A DNA stretch of 23,992 bases from JANJUB01 sp040081075 (GCA_040081075.1 JBEBHJ010000060.1:1-23992), one strand, 5' to 3'; shown: positions 7,157 through 15,304, counted from the stretch's first letter. A program made the numbers and translations. The notes: a model not told the origin generated them from the letters alone.

Positions 7157-7939
7157 CTATGGCAAAAACGTCTTGCGTTCTAACAACGCCCGCAACTTCG
7201 CCGAATCTTCTCGGAATACATCCGGATCGTATTTGATTTCGCTCGTGTAAAACTGGGCCAGGGAAGTGATGCCGCGTTCTTCTGCCATCTCTTTCAACCC
7301 GGGAAACGACATGTATCGTTCCCAACCTTTGATTTCTCTATCGCGGTAAACCTCTTCAATCTCAGCCGTATCGGGCATTCGGTACTTCTCGTCGTGCACA
7401 AACGCATTCAACGGCAGTCGGTCACGTTTGGGTGGATCTTCGTCGGGATATCCTACAACAATGGTGGTAACAGGCAAGCAGGTGTCGGGGAGTTCGAGAA
7501 ACTCGGCAATGTCGCCCATCGTGTGCAAAGTGGTTCCCATATAACAAATCCCAAGGCCCTCGGCTTCAAAGCCAAGGCACACGTTCTGCGAAAGGATAAT
7601 CGCATCAAAGGCGGCGACGTGGTAGCCGATAATGTTATTGAAATTATCTCGTGCATTGCGCAATTTCAGCCATTCGCGGGTCCGCCACCAGTCGGCGCAA
7701 AAGGTGATCACAAGCGGAGCTTGGCGAACCATTTCTTGCTCGAAATGGAGTTCAAATAGCCTCTCCTTGCGAGCCGGATCGCGTGTGAGCACCACTGAAA
7801 AGCTATTCAAGTTCCCGCTCGACGAACCGCCGGCTACGGCGTCCCCCAGAACTCGCTCCACTAACGTTGGGTCGATCGGATCAGGTTTGTATTTCCTGAT
7901 GGAACGGTGGCGATTGAGCAGGTTGGAAAGGTCGGACAC
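7157..7939 (-). CDS. nitroreductase-family FMN-dependent oxidoreductase (260 aa)
   Basis: The N-terminus LLNRHRSIRKYKPDPID, the SSGNLNSF segment near residues 40-47 (FMN-contacting Arg and Ser/Asn motifs) and the glycine-rich GLGICYMGTT near 128-137 are hallmarks of the nitroreductase/flavin reductase family. Such enzymes form FMN dimers and reduce nitro compounds, quinones or flavins with NAD(P)H. The C-terminal part has 'TTIVVGYPDEDPPKRDRLPL', the usual 'vvlGyP.e.p..r.R.pl' element. The start is GTG at 7937-7939 without a strong Shine-Dalgarno; no later start would keep the FMN motif. It is the first gene of a possible operon with the membrane, VCBS and ABM proteins. Substrate unknown. Confidence 0.87.
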   Translation of the reverse strand: MSDLSNLLNRHRSIRKYKPDPIDPTLVERVLGDAVAGGSSSGNLNSFSVVLTRDPARKERLFELHFEQEMVRQAPLVITFCADWWRTREWLKLRNARDNFNNIIGYHVAAFDAIILSQNVCLGFEAEGLGICYMGTTLHTMGDIAEFLELPDTCLPVTTIVVGYPDEDPPKRDRLPLNAFVHDEKYRMPDTAEIEEVYRDREIKGWERYMSFPGLKEMAEERGITSLAQFYTSEIKYDPDVFREDSAKLRALLERKTFLP

Positions 7940-7993
7940 GGTTAAAAGTCTGGCACATCAGGCGTGGCCCCATCTTGTGAGGCAATATGCGAT

Positions 7994-8026
7994 AAGAAGT
8001 TCCTCCCCTTCGGGGAGGAACTTCTT
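7994..8026 (-). terminator. strong hairpin after the tricorn-like protease gene
   Basis: A 15-bp perfect stem: AAGAAGTTCCTCCCC (7994-8008), TTC loop, then the exact complement (8012-8026). It lies 16 bp past the protease stop and before the nitroreductase start, both on the minus strand. The A-rich outer arm supplies a short T-rich end (CTTCTTAT) on the minus strand, so it is a plausible though not classical intrinsic terminator. Confidence 0.7.
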
Positions 8027-8042
8027 AAACTACCGACCGCTG

Positions 8043-11000
8043 CTACCGACCGCCTATTTTGCTCTTGTCCGCATTCGCCGGACGCTTGAGGATGGGCGTT
8101 TTATAGTTAGCGAGCAACTTATTGATTGTCTCAATCGCTTTCTCAAGTTGAGCATCTTTGCCCTGTCGCCACAGGTAAGGATCGAGGTCTACTTCAATAT
8201 CAGGATCAACTCCGTAACCTTCAACGTCCCATCGATTTTCGAAGATGTTGTAGAACGCGCAGTTCGGCGAGTTGATGTTGCCGCCATCAACGGTCGGGAA
8301 GCCGAAAGAGGCAACGAGGCCGCCCCAAGTTCGCTTTCCAACTACCGGACCAATCTTTTTGTGTTTGAACAGCCAGGGGAACATGTCTCCGCCCGAACCG
8401 GCAAACTGGTTGGTTATCATCACCTTTGGTCCGTAGATTGTCGAACCCGGCGTGGGCCAATCTTTGCCAGTCCGAGGTGTGAAGGCTCCGTCCAGGGTCT
8501 TGTTCATCTCGTAAATAATGTAGTCGGTGATTAGGCCGCCGGCGTTAAACCGTTCGTCCACCACGATTCCGTCCTTGCCAACTTGAGAATAGTAGTAACG
8601 CTGGAACGCGGTCCAACCGCCGCCACCAGTATCCGGCACGTGCACATAACCAGCGCGTCCGCCTGTCATCTTGTCCACATATCGGCGGTTATCTTCCGAC
8701 CATGCTCTGTTTCTGAGGGCGTTCTCGCTGCTAATAGGTACGACGGTGACTTCCCGAGCACCATTTTCGCTCGGATTGGGTCCGATTTTGATCCGAACCT
8801 GCTTGCCCGCCTTGCCTTCTAGCATCTCGTAGATATCATTAGAATCTACGAGTGGTTTGCCGTCAATCGAGAGGATATACTCTCCCGCTTTTGCGTTAAC
8901 TCCCGGCATTGCCAGCGGAGCCGCCAAGCCTGGATTCCAACGCTCACCGTCGTAAACCCGTTTCAGGCGAGACTTGCCGTTTTCGAACGTGTAATCCGCG
9001 CCGAGAAGGCCGCCAGGAACACCCGAGACACCAGGAATATCACCGCCTCTGGCCCACATGTGACCAATCACTATTTCGCCGAGCATATCGGTAAAGAGAT
9101 AGTTGAGGTCATCGCGCGAAGCAATGTTCTTCAAAAATGGAGCGTATCGGCTGTGCATGACCTTGGCATCTATGCCGTGCAGATTGGCCGCATAGAAAAG
9201 AATAGGCTCGTTGCGCCAAATCTCATCAAAGATTGAACTCCACTCGACTTTAGGATCAATCTTAACCTTCAGCCCACTAAGATCAAGAGGGCCCGCACCA
9301 GGAGCAGCCGGAGCCATCGTGCTCACGATTGTGGATCCGTTTAGAAGTGCTTTCATTCCGTCTGGAGTCGTTGTGATCGCACCGCCTGGTCCAAATGGAG
9401 AACTCCTGCGCTCGGTCATGCTCCACTTGACAATGCTGGATGGGGCAAAGCCTTGAGGGTTGACCTTTGGACCACCAACCACCGCAAAGAAGCTTCCCGG
9501 GGTCGCCGGTTCGAGTGTGAGATAGTCAGCCGCAGACATCGGCAACGTAATAATGCGGTGCTCGATGTCATCAAAGTCGATCGAGAACTTCGCCGGCGCC
9601 TTCTGCTCGCCGGTCGGAGCCGATCTTGGAGCTTCCTCATCGCTTTCCGGTTGGAGCGGATTGGGTAAATCCTTACGCAGGACCACGCAGTAAACACTGC
9701 TCACAATCATCGGATTCGTCATGCTTGACATATCTAGCCAACTATTGGCCGGACCGGAATTCGTGCTTGCAAAGAAGTAAAGGTGCTTCCCATCGCGATC
9801 GAAGATCGGGCTCTTTGCCATCGCCAATCCGTCGGTGATTTGAACCTTCTTACCGGACTCAGCGCTGTAAACAAACACCGCTTGCATGTGGCTGTCGAGG
9901 TCTCTCGCCCAGGTAATGAACTTGGAATCGGGCGACCAGCGAGCGATCATATCAACTTTCGGATCGGTGTAGGTCGCTTGATCAATTAGCGTGTTTTTGC
10001 CGCTGGCAACATCAATCGTCCAAAGTTGGTTGCGATTATCTGTGTAAGCAACCATCGTGGAATCTGGGCTCCAATACGATGGCCCTGACCCGAAGTAGTA
10101 AGCGGGGGAGTTACCAAGATTGAGGAAGCGCGTTTGGCCCGACGCCGTATCGTAAAGTGCGAGTCTTTGAACTCCGCCCTCATCGCCGAAGTACGAGATC
10201 GTTTTGCCATCCGGCGACCATGCTGGATCACGCCGGTGGACACCTTGCTTTTCCGATATTAACCGAGCATCGCCCTTTGAGGCCGGAACCGTCATGATCC
10301 ATCCTCGAGCCGCCATAACGGCGCGCTGACCGCTCGGGGAAATGCTTGCTCCGGTCACGCTGTCCTTGATATCTTTGAAGGCCGGTCGTACTTCGGGGAA
10401 GTCGCCTCGAACGTTAATGGTCAATCGAGTTGACTTCTTGGAGGTCAGATCGTAGAGATTGATCGAGCCTAGCTTTTCGTAGACAATAGCACCTGGGCCT
10501 GCGCAAGCCGACTTAATGTCAAATCCTTCGCCTGCAATTTCTGTGGCGACTTTCTTTGAGGAGAGATCGTAGCTGTGCAACCCCACCGGTCCCTTGGGAT
10601 CAGACAAGTAATAGATCTTATTGCCAATCCACATTGGCTGCTCGTCGTTCCAGCCCCTGCGCGGGATTTCATAGACTTTGGAATCAGACATTTGACCAAT
10701 CCAGATCGCATAGGCTTGGCCACCACGGTATCGCTTCCACGCTTGTTGCCACTTGAATCCAGCCACGTAGGCGACTTGGCTACCATCCGGAGACATGCTG
10801 GCCATGGTTCCCATTGGGAAGGGAAGCGGAGTGGCAATACCACCGGAGGCGCTCACCTTGAACATGCGGGCAGACGGTGTGCTCGAGATCATTGAAGATG
10901 TGAACAGGATGCTTTTACCATCGGGACTCCAACCAATCACCTGGTCGGTGCCAGGGTGGTACGTAATCCGCTTTGGCACGCCTCCTTCGGCGGGTACGAC

Positions 11001-11315
11001 GAAAACATCGGTGTTTCCATCGTATTGCCCGGTGAATGCGACCAGGGAACCGTCCGGCGAAAAGAACGGGCTTGATTCAACTCCGGGTGAACTTGTAAGG
11101 CGTGTCGCATCGCCACCAGCACGGCCGACCGTCCACAGATCACCGGCAAATTGGAAGACAATCGAAGTTGCGCTTAGGGTCGGGTGCCGCATGAGCTTTG
11201 GCTCGGAACCAGCATCAAATCCTTGGGAGGACAGGAGGGCGAGGGACGCGATAAACATCGGTATGAGTTTATCCCCTTTTCTTGCTCTGAACGATTCCCA
11301 ACCCTTGTTCGTCAT
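8043..11315 (-). CDS. tricorn-like protease: beta-propellers, PDZ, S41 peptidase (1090 aa)
   Basis: Residues 10-35 hold a basic n-region plus LIPMFIASLALLSS, a likely signal peptide. PD40/WD40-like propeller blades follow at about 40-500 (FSPDGSLVAFTG, WSPDGKSILFTS, WSPDSKFITWA). The tricorn core region sits near 690-760 (MLGEIVIGHMWARGGD, catalytic His752), a PDZ domain near 795-860, and an S41 domain near 880-1050 with NQFAGSGGD (nucleophile Ser974), GKRTWGG and VEGYGVDPDI (probable catalytic Glu1032). The residue before the His is Gly, not the Ser of the archaeal enzyme. Tricorn degrades oligopeptides to short peptides; this homologue is probably exported. ATG 11315 is only 6 bp from the divergent ATG 11322. 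An ATG at 11258 (residue 20), with AAGGGG 14 nt upstream, is an alternative. Confidence 0.9.
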   Translation of the reverse strand: MTNKGWESFRARKGDKLIPMFIASLALLSSQGFDAGSEPKLMRHPTLSATSIVFQFAGDLWTVGRAGGDATRLTSSPGVESSPFFSPDGSLVAFTGQYDGNTDVFVVPAEGGVPKRITYHPGTDQVIGWSPDGKSILFTSSMISSTPSARMFKVSASGGIATPLPFPMGTMASMSPDGSQVAYVAGFKWQQAWKRYRGGQAYAIWIGQMSDSKVYEIPRRGWNDEQPMWIGNKIYYLSDPKGPVGLHSYDLSSKKVATEIAGEGFDIKSACAGPGAIVYEKLGSINLYDLTSKKSTRLTINVRGDFPEVRPAFKDIKDSVTGASISPSGQRAVMAARGWIMTVPASKGDARLISEKQGVHRRDPAWSPDGKTISYFGDEGGVQRLALYDTASGQTRFLNLGNSPAYYFGSGPSYWSPDSTMVAYTDNRNQLWTIDVASGKNTLIDQATYTDPKVDMIARWSPDSKFITWARDLDSHMQAVFVYSAESGKKVQITDGLAMAKSPIFDRDGKHLYFFASTNSGPANSWLDMSSMTNPMIVSSVYCVVLRKDLPNPLQPESDEEAPRSAPTGEQKAPAKFSIDFDDIEHRIITLPMSAADYLTLEPATPGSFFAVVGGPKVNPQGFAPSSIVKWSMTERRSSPFGPGGAITTTPDGMKALLNGSTIVSTMAPAAPGAGPLDLSGLKVKIDPKVEWSSIFDEIWRNEPILFYAANLHGIDAKVMHSRYAPFLKNIASRDDLNYLFTDMLGEIVIGHMWARGGDIPGVSGVPGGLLGADYTFENGKSRLKRVYDGERWNPGLAAPLAMPGVNAKAGEYILSIDGKPLVDSNDIYEMLEGKAGKQVRIKIGPNPSENGAREVTVVPISSENALRNRAWSEDNRRYVDKMTGGRAGYVHVPDTGGGGWTAFQRYYYSQVGKDGIVVDERFNAGGLITDYIIYEMNKTLDGAFTPRTGKDWPTPGSTIYGPKVMITNQFAGSGGDMFPWLFKHKKIGPVVGKRTWGGLVASFGFPTVDGGNINSPNCAFYNIFENRWDVEGYGVDPDIEVDLDPYLWRQGKDAQLEKAIETINKLLANYKTPILKRPANADKSKIGGR

Positions 11316-11321
11316 CTAGGT

Positions 11322-12077
11322 ATGGACCCAAGAAACATTTCCGTCGCCCTCGCCTCCGGGTTAGTTCTTGCGGTTGTCTTTGGATTTACTCGGCCTCAAA
11401 CCGATACGGTGGCGGAGCGGGTCAAGACGGTTGGAACCGCGATGTTGGCTTATTCTGCAGATTTCGATGACGCCTTGCCGTTACAATGTCCAAATGTCGA
11501 TGGCAAGTGGCAGTCAGGAAAGTTTCAGAGGAAGTCGGATCTGACCGGTGCGTTGGGTTCGGTGTGGTCAATTGCCCTTTTGCCCTACGTCACTGAAGGC
11601 CCGGCTGCACTGAGAATTGAGGGGCCCACCTTCGAGATTCAAGGTGGCGAATATCCGAGTGCGATGAGTTTCAACGGGTTGCTTCATGCTGTAGAAACTT
11701 CGCGAATAGCTTCTTCAGAGTTCGTGCCGCTGGTGTGGACGCCATTTGGCAAGCAAAACGTATCGGCGGTAATAACAACACCGGTCATGATGTGCCAATC
11801 AACATTGCCCTGCAACTATTTTGATCTGAAGAATGGTCAAGGGAGTAACATGATTGCCCCGCCGAGCCTAGTGATTCCTGAACTTGAAGCCCTCTACGTG
11901 ATCAATGTGGATTTGACTCTGAAACGCCCGGCGCCGAAAGGGGAGAATTGGACACAAGCAGTCTACACCTCTGACCCCGTTGGCGGCACATGGACGTGCT
12001 TTGGCGCAGATGAGAATGGCACGACAACTGGTGCTCGCAGCCACCCCTGCTACTTCCGACCGGACCGAACGGAGTGA
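11322..12077 (+). CDS. exported pilin-like (DUF1559-reminiscent) hypothetical protein (251 aa)
   Basis: The frame is open from 11184, but the ATG at 11322 is chosen because it puts a signal/anchor segment at the N-terminus (ISVALASGLVLAVVFGF) and leaves the upstream DNA for promoters. Next comes VKTVGTAMLAYSADFDDALPLQCPN, very like the 'lk.ig.am..YaaDyDd.lP' block after the N-terminal helix in prepilin-like proteins of Planctomycetes and Armatimonadetes. It lacks a classical prepilin cleavage motif, so it may be secreted or anchored and not assembled. The rest is a beta-rich domain with four or so Cys (CQSTLPC). The 3' end overlaps the convergent hydrolase gene by 28 bp. Specific function unknown. 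Confidence 0.65.
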   Translation: MDPRNISVALASGLVLAVVFGFTRPQTDTVAERVKTVGTAMLAYSADFDDALPLQCPNVDGKWQSGKFQRKSDLTGALGSVWSIALLPYVTEGPAALRIEGPTFEIQGGEYPSAMSFNGLLHAVETSRIASSEFVPLVWTPFGKQNVSAVITTPVMMCQSTLPCNYFDLKNGQGSNMIAPPSLVIPELEALYVINVDLTLKRPAPKGENWTQAVYTSDPVGGTWTCFGADENGTTTGARSHPCYFRPDRTE

Positions 12078-13435
12078 GCTTCTGATTTCATCACGTCCTT
12101 GATCCAATCCTTCATCATCTTCGAAAAGCCAATGTTGAACGTTCCTTTCTGGAAGTTCTTCATGCTCTCGGCCTCGGTGGGGAAATTGTGGAACAGGTGA
12201 TCTGAACTTGGAGCGATCGCGAACTGGCCCCAACCAGGATGAACTCTATTCACGATGTCGGCTATGAGCTTGTGATCCGCATCGTAAGTCACGAAATCGC
12301 TTTCTCCACGGACCGCAAGTACACGGGCATTGCATTTAGCCCAGTAACTAGCAAAGTTGGTTTGAGCGAGTTGGCGCCAGAAATCGAGCGACTTGCCGTT
12401 AAAGAGTCCGCCAGGGAAGTAGGCATCGGCCGCTTCGGCTAACTTTGGATGTGATTTCTTTACTTCCTCAACCGACTTGTTCTCAAGGAAAACCAAGGAC
12501 ATAAGCCGAGCGCCTTGCCGCGCTTCCTCATCTGCTGCCTCGAAGCTTGCGCCACCGACCAGACCCTGATAGCGGATGGTATCAAGTAGGTATTCAAACC
12601 ATGTGCGAGCGGCAACGCCGTATACGGCAAGGCCCTTGACCGGGCTCTCGGCCGCGATCATGGGGCCGAACGCGCCGCCCATGCTGTGCCCAAAAATAAA
12701 GATGTTCTCGGTATCAACGTCAGACATGCCCTTGAGTTGCTTTAACGTTTGGCGATAGATGTCAAGCTCGGTTGTGTAATCCATGGGAGCAAATGGGCCG
12801 CCTTCGCTGTCGCCGACCCCTGGCTTTTCAACGCGAATCGTTACAAATCCATCGTTGGCAAAGTCAAACAGAATGGGTCCATCAATCGTGGAGACATCAC
12901 CCTTTGAAGTTTCTAAGACATAGTCGTAAGAGACCGGCGAAAAGCCCTGGATGAACATCAGCGCTGGATGTTTACCGGCCTTCTTTGGGGTCGTGATGAT
13001 CGTCCGCATCCGATTGCCATTGCTCATGACGTCGCTATAGGTGACGCTAAAGTTGGCGTTTCCTGGATCGCGCGGACGCTCCATGAGTTTCGATTTAAGC
13101 TGAATTGTTTTGCCGTCGCGCAACACCTTAAATGTCACTTCACTATTAGCGGCAATTTCTCTGACTGTACTAGAAACCGTTGCTGGGCCGATGGGCTTGC
13201 CATTTAGGGCAACCACTACGTCACCTTGCATCAGGCCGGCGTTCTCGGCGGTCAGTCCGGGCAAGGGCTTCATCGCCAATACGCCTTCGCCTGCTTTCAA
13301 GTTGAGTTTGGCAAGCAGATCGGCCGGCACGGGGGCAAATGGAATTCCCAGGGACCCTCTGCGGGGCAATCCCTCCGCCATGGTGTCGGTTTGGCTAAAC
13401 TGTAAGGCGAGAAGGAAAGCGGAAGAGATCATCAT
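12050..13435 (-). CDS. exported PDZ-domain alpha/beta hydrolase (461 aa)
   Basis: The frame begins at TTG 13459, but ATG 13435 (or 13432) gives a proper signal peptide (MMISSAFLLALQFSQTDTMA). A PDZ domain at about residues 55-115 (AGEGVLAMKPLPGLTAENAGLMQGDVVVALNGKPI) is followed by an alpha/beta hydrolase domain. The latter has the nucleophile elbow GHSMGG (Ser259 in TTG numbering), an upstream KPGVGDSEG loop, GESDFVTYDADH carrying the likely acid, and SSDHLFHNF with the likely catalytic His. Hydrolases with this fold cleave esters or peptides; the substrate is unknown. The start abuts a palindrome next to the divergent padR-like gene, so PadR repression is likely. No Shine-Dalgarno precedes either ATG, so the message may be leaderless. 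Confidence 0.85.
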   Translation of the reverse strand: MMISSAFLLALQFSQTDTMAEGLPRRGSLGIPFAPVPADLLAKLNLKAGEGVLAMKPLPGLTAENAGLMQGDVVVALNGKPIGPATVSSTVREIAANSEVTFKVLRDGKTIQLKSKLMERPRDPGNANFSVTYSDVMSNGNRMRTIITTPKKAGKHPALMFIQGFSPVSYDYVLETSKGDVSTIDGPILFDFANDGFVTIRVEKPGVGDSEGGPFAPMDYTTELDIYRQTLKQLKGMSDVDTENIFIFGHSMGGAFGPMIAAESPVKGLAVYGVAARTWFEYLLDTIRYQGLVGGASFEAADEEARQGARLMSLVFLENKSVEEVKKSHPKLAEAADAYFPGGLFNGKSLDFWRQLAQTNFASYWAKCNARVLAVRGESDFVTYDADHKLIADIVNRVHPGWGQFAIAPSSDHLFHNFPTEAESMKNFQKGTFNIGFSKMMKDWIKDVMKSEAHSVRSGRK

Positions 13436-13436
13436 G

Positions 13437-13455
13437 GTATTACAAAATGTAATAC
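13437..13455. promoter_or_regulatory. perfect palindrome GTATTACA-AAA-TGTAATAC; candidate PadR operator
   Basis: Two 8-bp arms around AAA lie in the gap between the divergent hydrolase (ATG 13435) and padR-like (ATG 13483) genes. TGTAAT, a fair -10 hexamer, is present on both strands inside it (13448-13453 plus; 13439-13444 minus). A dimeric repressor bound here would cover both promoters. PadR proteins are winged-helix dimers that bind short inverted repeats and commonly repress neighbours and themselves. Binding is inferred. Confidence 0.65.
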
Positions 13456-13482
13456 GCAATCAACCCGGCAGAGGTTCCAAGA

Positions 13483-14064
13483 ATGTCAAGAAAACTCTCA
13501 ACAATTGAGCTAACGGTTCTGGGTCTGACTCATCTGCGAGGGCCGTGCACGATCTACGCGGTGATGAAGGAACTGTCGATGTCGGAGTCCTCGTATCACA
13601 AATCTAGGGCTGGAACGGCCTACTCGGTATCCAAGCGCCTGCTCGGATTCGGGCTCCTGGAGCCGGCCGAAGGGGGTGAGAATCACATCCAAATCACAGA
13701 GGCGGGCGTTGCCGCGATTCAAGCTTGGTTAGCGCCGCCGCTTCCCATGCAAGATATCGCCCATTCGGCCGACCTCATCCGCCTCCGGTTCTTCTTTCTG
13801 AGCGTTCTGGAACCCGAAGAGCGAATCGCTTTCATTGATAGTGCCTTGGCGGGCTTACGACAGTTCCTCGCACGATGCGAAGCCCTCCTGCCCGAGAACG
13901 AGGCCATTGGGGACTACTTCGGCGTGCTCGCCACGCTCTCAACCGTGCTAGAGACTCGCGCACGCATCGAATGGTTAAAGATTGTGCGAAAGTGGGTAGA
14001 AAACCCGCTGGGACCGGAAGAGAAGTGGTCGGAGACGGTTTTGAAAGGTTTTTTGAATGACTAG
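13483..14064 (+). CDS. PadR-family transcriptional regulator (193 aa)
   Basis: Residues 5-85 form the PadR winged helix: LSTIELTVLGLTHLRGPCTIYAVMKEL is the family's 'lt..e..iLglL...p.tgYei...l' block, followed by a recognition helix (AGTAYSVSKRLLGFGLLEP) and a wing (NHIQITEAGVAAIQAWL). The C-terminal 100 residues are helical, as in the Vir-like dimerisation region (LRFFFLSVLEPEERIAFIDSALAGLRQFLARCE). The ATG has GAGG 8 nt upstream. It is divergent from the PDZ hydrolase across a perfect palindrome and overlaps a small downstream gene by 8 bp. Likely a repressor of both; the ligand is unknown. Confidence 0.85.
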   Translation: MSRKLSTIELTVLGLTHLRGPCTIYAVMKELSMSESSYHKSRAGTAYSVSKRLLGFGLLEPAEGGENHIQITEAGVAAIQAWLAPPLPMQDIAHSADLIRLRFFFLSVLEPEERIAFIDSALAGLRQFLARCEALLPENEAIGDYFGVLATLSTVLETRARIEWLKIVRKWVENPLGPEEKWSETVLKGFLND

Positions 14065-14395
14065 GAAAGATGTGGCCGTAAAGGCAATAAGGCAATGGGT
14101 GGCTGAGAGCACGTGTATAGAGGAACACGCTGCCAAACATGGTCGCCGGGTTATGCTGTTCTCGCTAGATGAGGTTGAATACTCTGATCCCGAGATTGCG
14201 GCGTGGATGAAGCGATTTGGCGAAATCCTCAATTCGCGAGATTTGTTGACGGAATGTGAGGAGCGGTTTCTTGTTGGAGATGAACTTAAAGACGCTCGTA
14301 AGCTGCGCCGAAATTTTTATCGAAGACTTGCCAAACATGAAAGAAGGCAAGCGGACGGTGACACTCAACCGCGAAAACCTGGCATTGGCGAGTGA
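14057..14395 (+). CDS. hypothetical protein overlapping the end of padR (112 aa)
   Basis: The ATG at 14057 lies inside the padR-like gene, whose TAG is at 14062-14064, so the two are probably translationally coupled. The protein is charged and helical (SLDEVEYSDPEIAAWMKRFGEILNSRDLLTECEERFLVGDELKDARKLRRNFYRRLAKHERR), with no membrane segment or known motif. It could be a partner or modulator of the regulator, but nothing in the sequence proves a function. The end is a basic Pro/Gly-rich tail. Confidence 0.6.
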   Translation: MTRKDVAVKAIRQWVAESTCIEEHAAKHGRRVMLFSLDEVEYSDPEIAAWMKRFGEILNSRDLLTECEERFLVGDELKDARKLRRNFYRRLAKHERRQADGDTQPRKPGIGE

Positions 14396-14594
14396 CCTGG
14401 CTTACGGATCCCAGCTCAAAGGAGCGAGCAATAACAACCAGATTCCGCGGAGATCCCAAGCCCACCGAGGTCTAGCGGAACTCGTGTTGCCGCTTTGTGC
14501 AAAGCCATCGAGTTTACATTTGGATGCTCTTTAGAACCAAATGGTGCGTGGCTACCTTTCGAGTTGCACAGGACTAGCGCAGGGACTAAACAAA

Positions 14595-14628
14595 AGAACC
14601 GGGATCAGCATTGCCGATTCCCGGTTCT
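14595..14628. terminator. bidirectional terminator between the padR operon and the ribosomal operon
   Basis: AGAACCGGGA (14595-14604) pairs with TCCCGGTTCT (14619-14628) around a 14-nt loop. On the minus strand the stem is followed by TTTTGTTT, a good intrinsic terminator 25 bp past the rplE stop. On the plus strand it is followed by ATTTTAAA, weaker but usable for the convergent padR side. Confidence 0.82.
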
Positions 14629-14653
14629 ATTTTAAATATACGAGAGTTGCCGC

Positions 14654-15244
14654 TTACTTATCGCGCAAGGGCATGCCCATGGCTTTCAGGAAGACTCGTG
14701 CTTCATCGTCGGTCTTCGCCGTTGTGCAAATCACTATGTCCATTCCTCGGATTCGATCGAACGTGTCGTAAGGAATCTCGGGGAAAACGAGTTGCTCTTT
14801 CAGGCCGATGGCGTAGTTGCCGCGACCGTCAAATGCGTTAGCCGAGATACCTTGGAAGTCGCGGATTCGGGGGAGAACGACGGTGGCGAGCTTATCAAGG
14901 AAGTGATAAGCGCGATCGCCGCGCAAGGTGACCTTGCAACCAACCTTCATGCCTTCGCGAAGCTTAAAGTTTGAGATTGCTTTCTTGGCAAGTGTGATGA
15001 TCGGCTTTTGACCGGTGATCAGGGTCATGTCGCGAACTGAGTTCTCAAGGTGCTTGGCATCCTTATCGGGGTTACCCGTGCCCATGTTCACTACGACCTT
15101 AACAAGCTTAGGCGCTTGCATCACGCTGGTGTACTTGAAATCCTCCATGAGTTTAGGGAGGACCGTTTCTTTGTAAATTTTCTTGAGACGCGGTTGCGGG
15201 AGTGAGCCTGCGGGCGCGCCAGTGTCTTTATCTTTCTTTGCCAT
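14654..15244 (-). CDS. rplE: 50S ribosomal protein L5
   Basis: L5 contacts 5S rRNA and the central protuberance of the large subunit. The family core is clear: 'RLKKIYKETVLPKLMEDFKYTSVMQAPKLVKVVVNMGTG', 'ITGQKPIITLAKKAISNFKLREGMKVGCKVTLRG', 'LPRIRDFQGIS..AFDGRGNYAIGLKEQLVFPEI', and a C-terminal RGMDIVICTTAKTDDEAR. The length is 196 aa against the usual 180 or so, because of an extra basic N-terminus (MAKKDKDTGAPAGSLPQP). AAGG lies about 10 nt before the ATG. It is the last gene of the operon and is followed directly by a terminator; rpsN and rpsH, which usually come next, are absent. A 60-nt gap with a hairpin separates it from rplX. Confidence 0.97.
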   Translation of the reverse strand: MAKKDKDTGAPAGSLPQPRLKKIYKETVLPKLMEDFKYTSVMQAPKLVKVVVNMGTGNPDKDAKHLENSVRDMTLITGQKPIITLAKKAISNFKLREGMKVGCKVTLRGDRAYHFLDKLATVVLPRIRDFQGISANAFDGRGNYAIGLKEQLVFPEIPYDTFDRIRGMDIVICTTAKTDDEARVFLKAMGMPLRDK

Positions 15245-15269
15245 TATGTTTTATCCTTGCTGATTACGC

Positions 15270-15290
15270 AGCCTGATTACTGACCAGGCT
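15270..15290 (-). promoter_or_regulatory. stem-loop in the rplX-rplE gap
   Basis: AGCCTG (minus strand, 15290-15285), 9-nt loop, CAGGCT (15275-15270). The octamer GTAATCAG occurs twice next to it. The gap is 60 nt, the longest inside this cluster, where most junctions are 0-23 nt. In E. coli the S8 repressor site on spc mRNA lies at the start of rplE, so this is a candidate regulatory site. No similarity to 16S helix 21 was verified. Confidence 0.4.
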
Positions 15291-15304
15291 TATGGATTGA
15301 GTGA

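Noticed and set aside
7632..8534. 300-aa plus-strand ORF across the nitroreductase and protease ends
   Set aside because: It is antisense to two clear genes and spans a terminator; no motif is seen.
14256..14534. Plus-strand ORF overlapping the end of the 112-aa gene in another frame
   Set aside because: The part from ATG 14337 looks mildly protein-like, but it has no Shine-Dalgarno and no recognised family, and most of the rest overlaps the better-supported gene.
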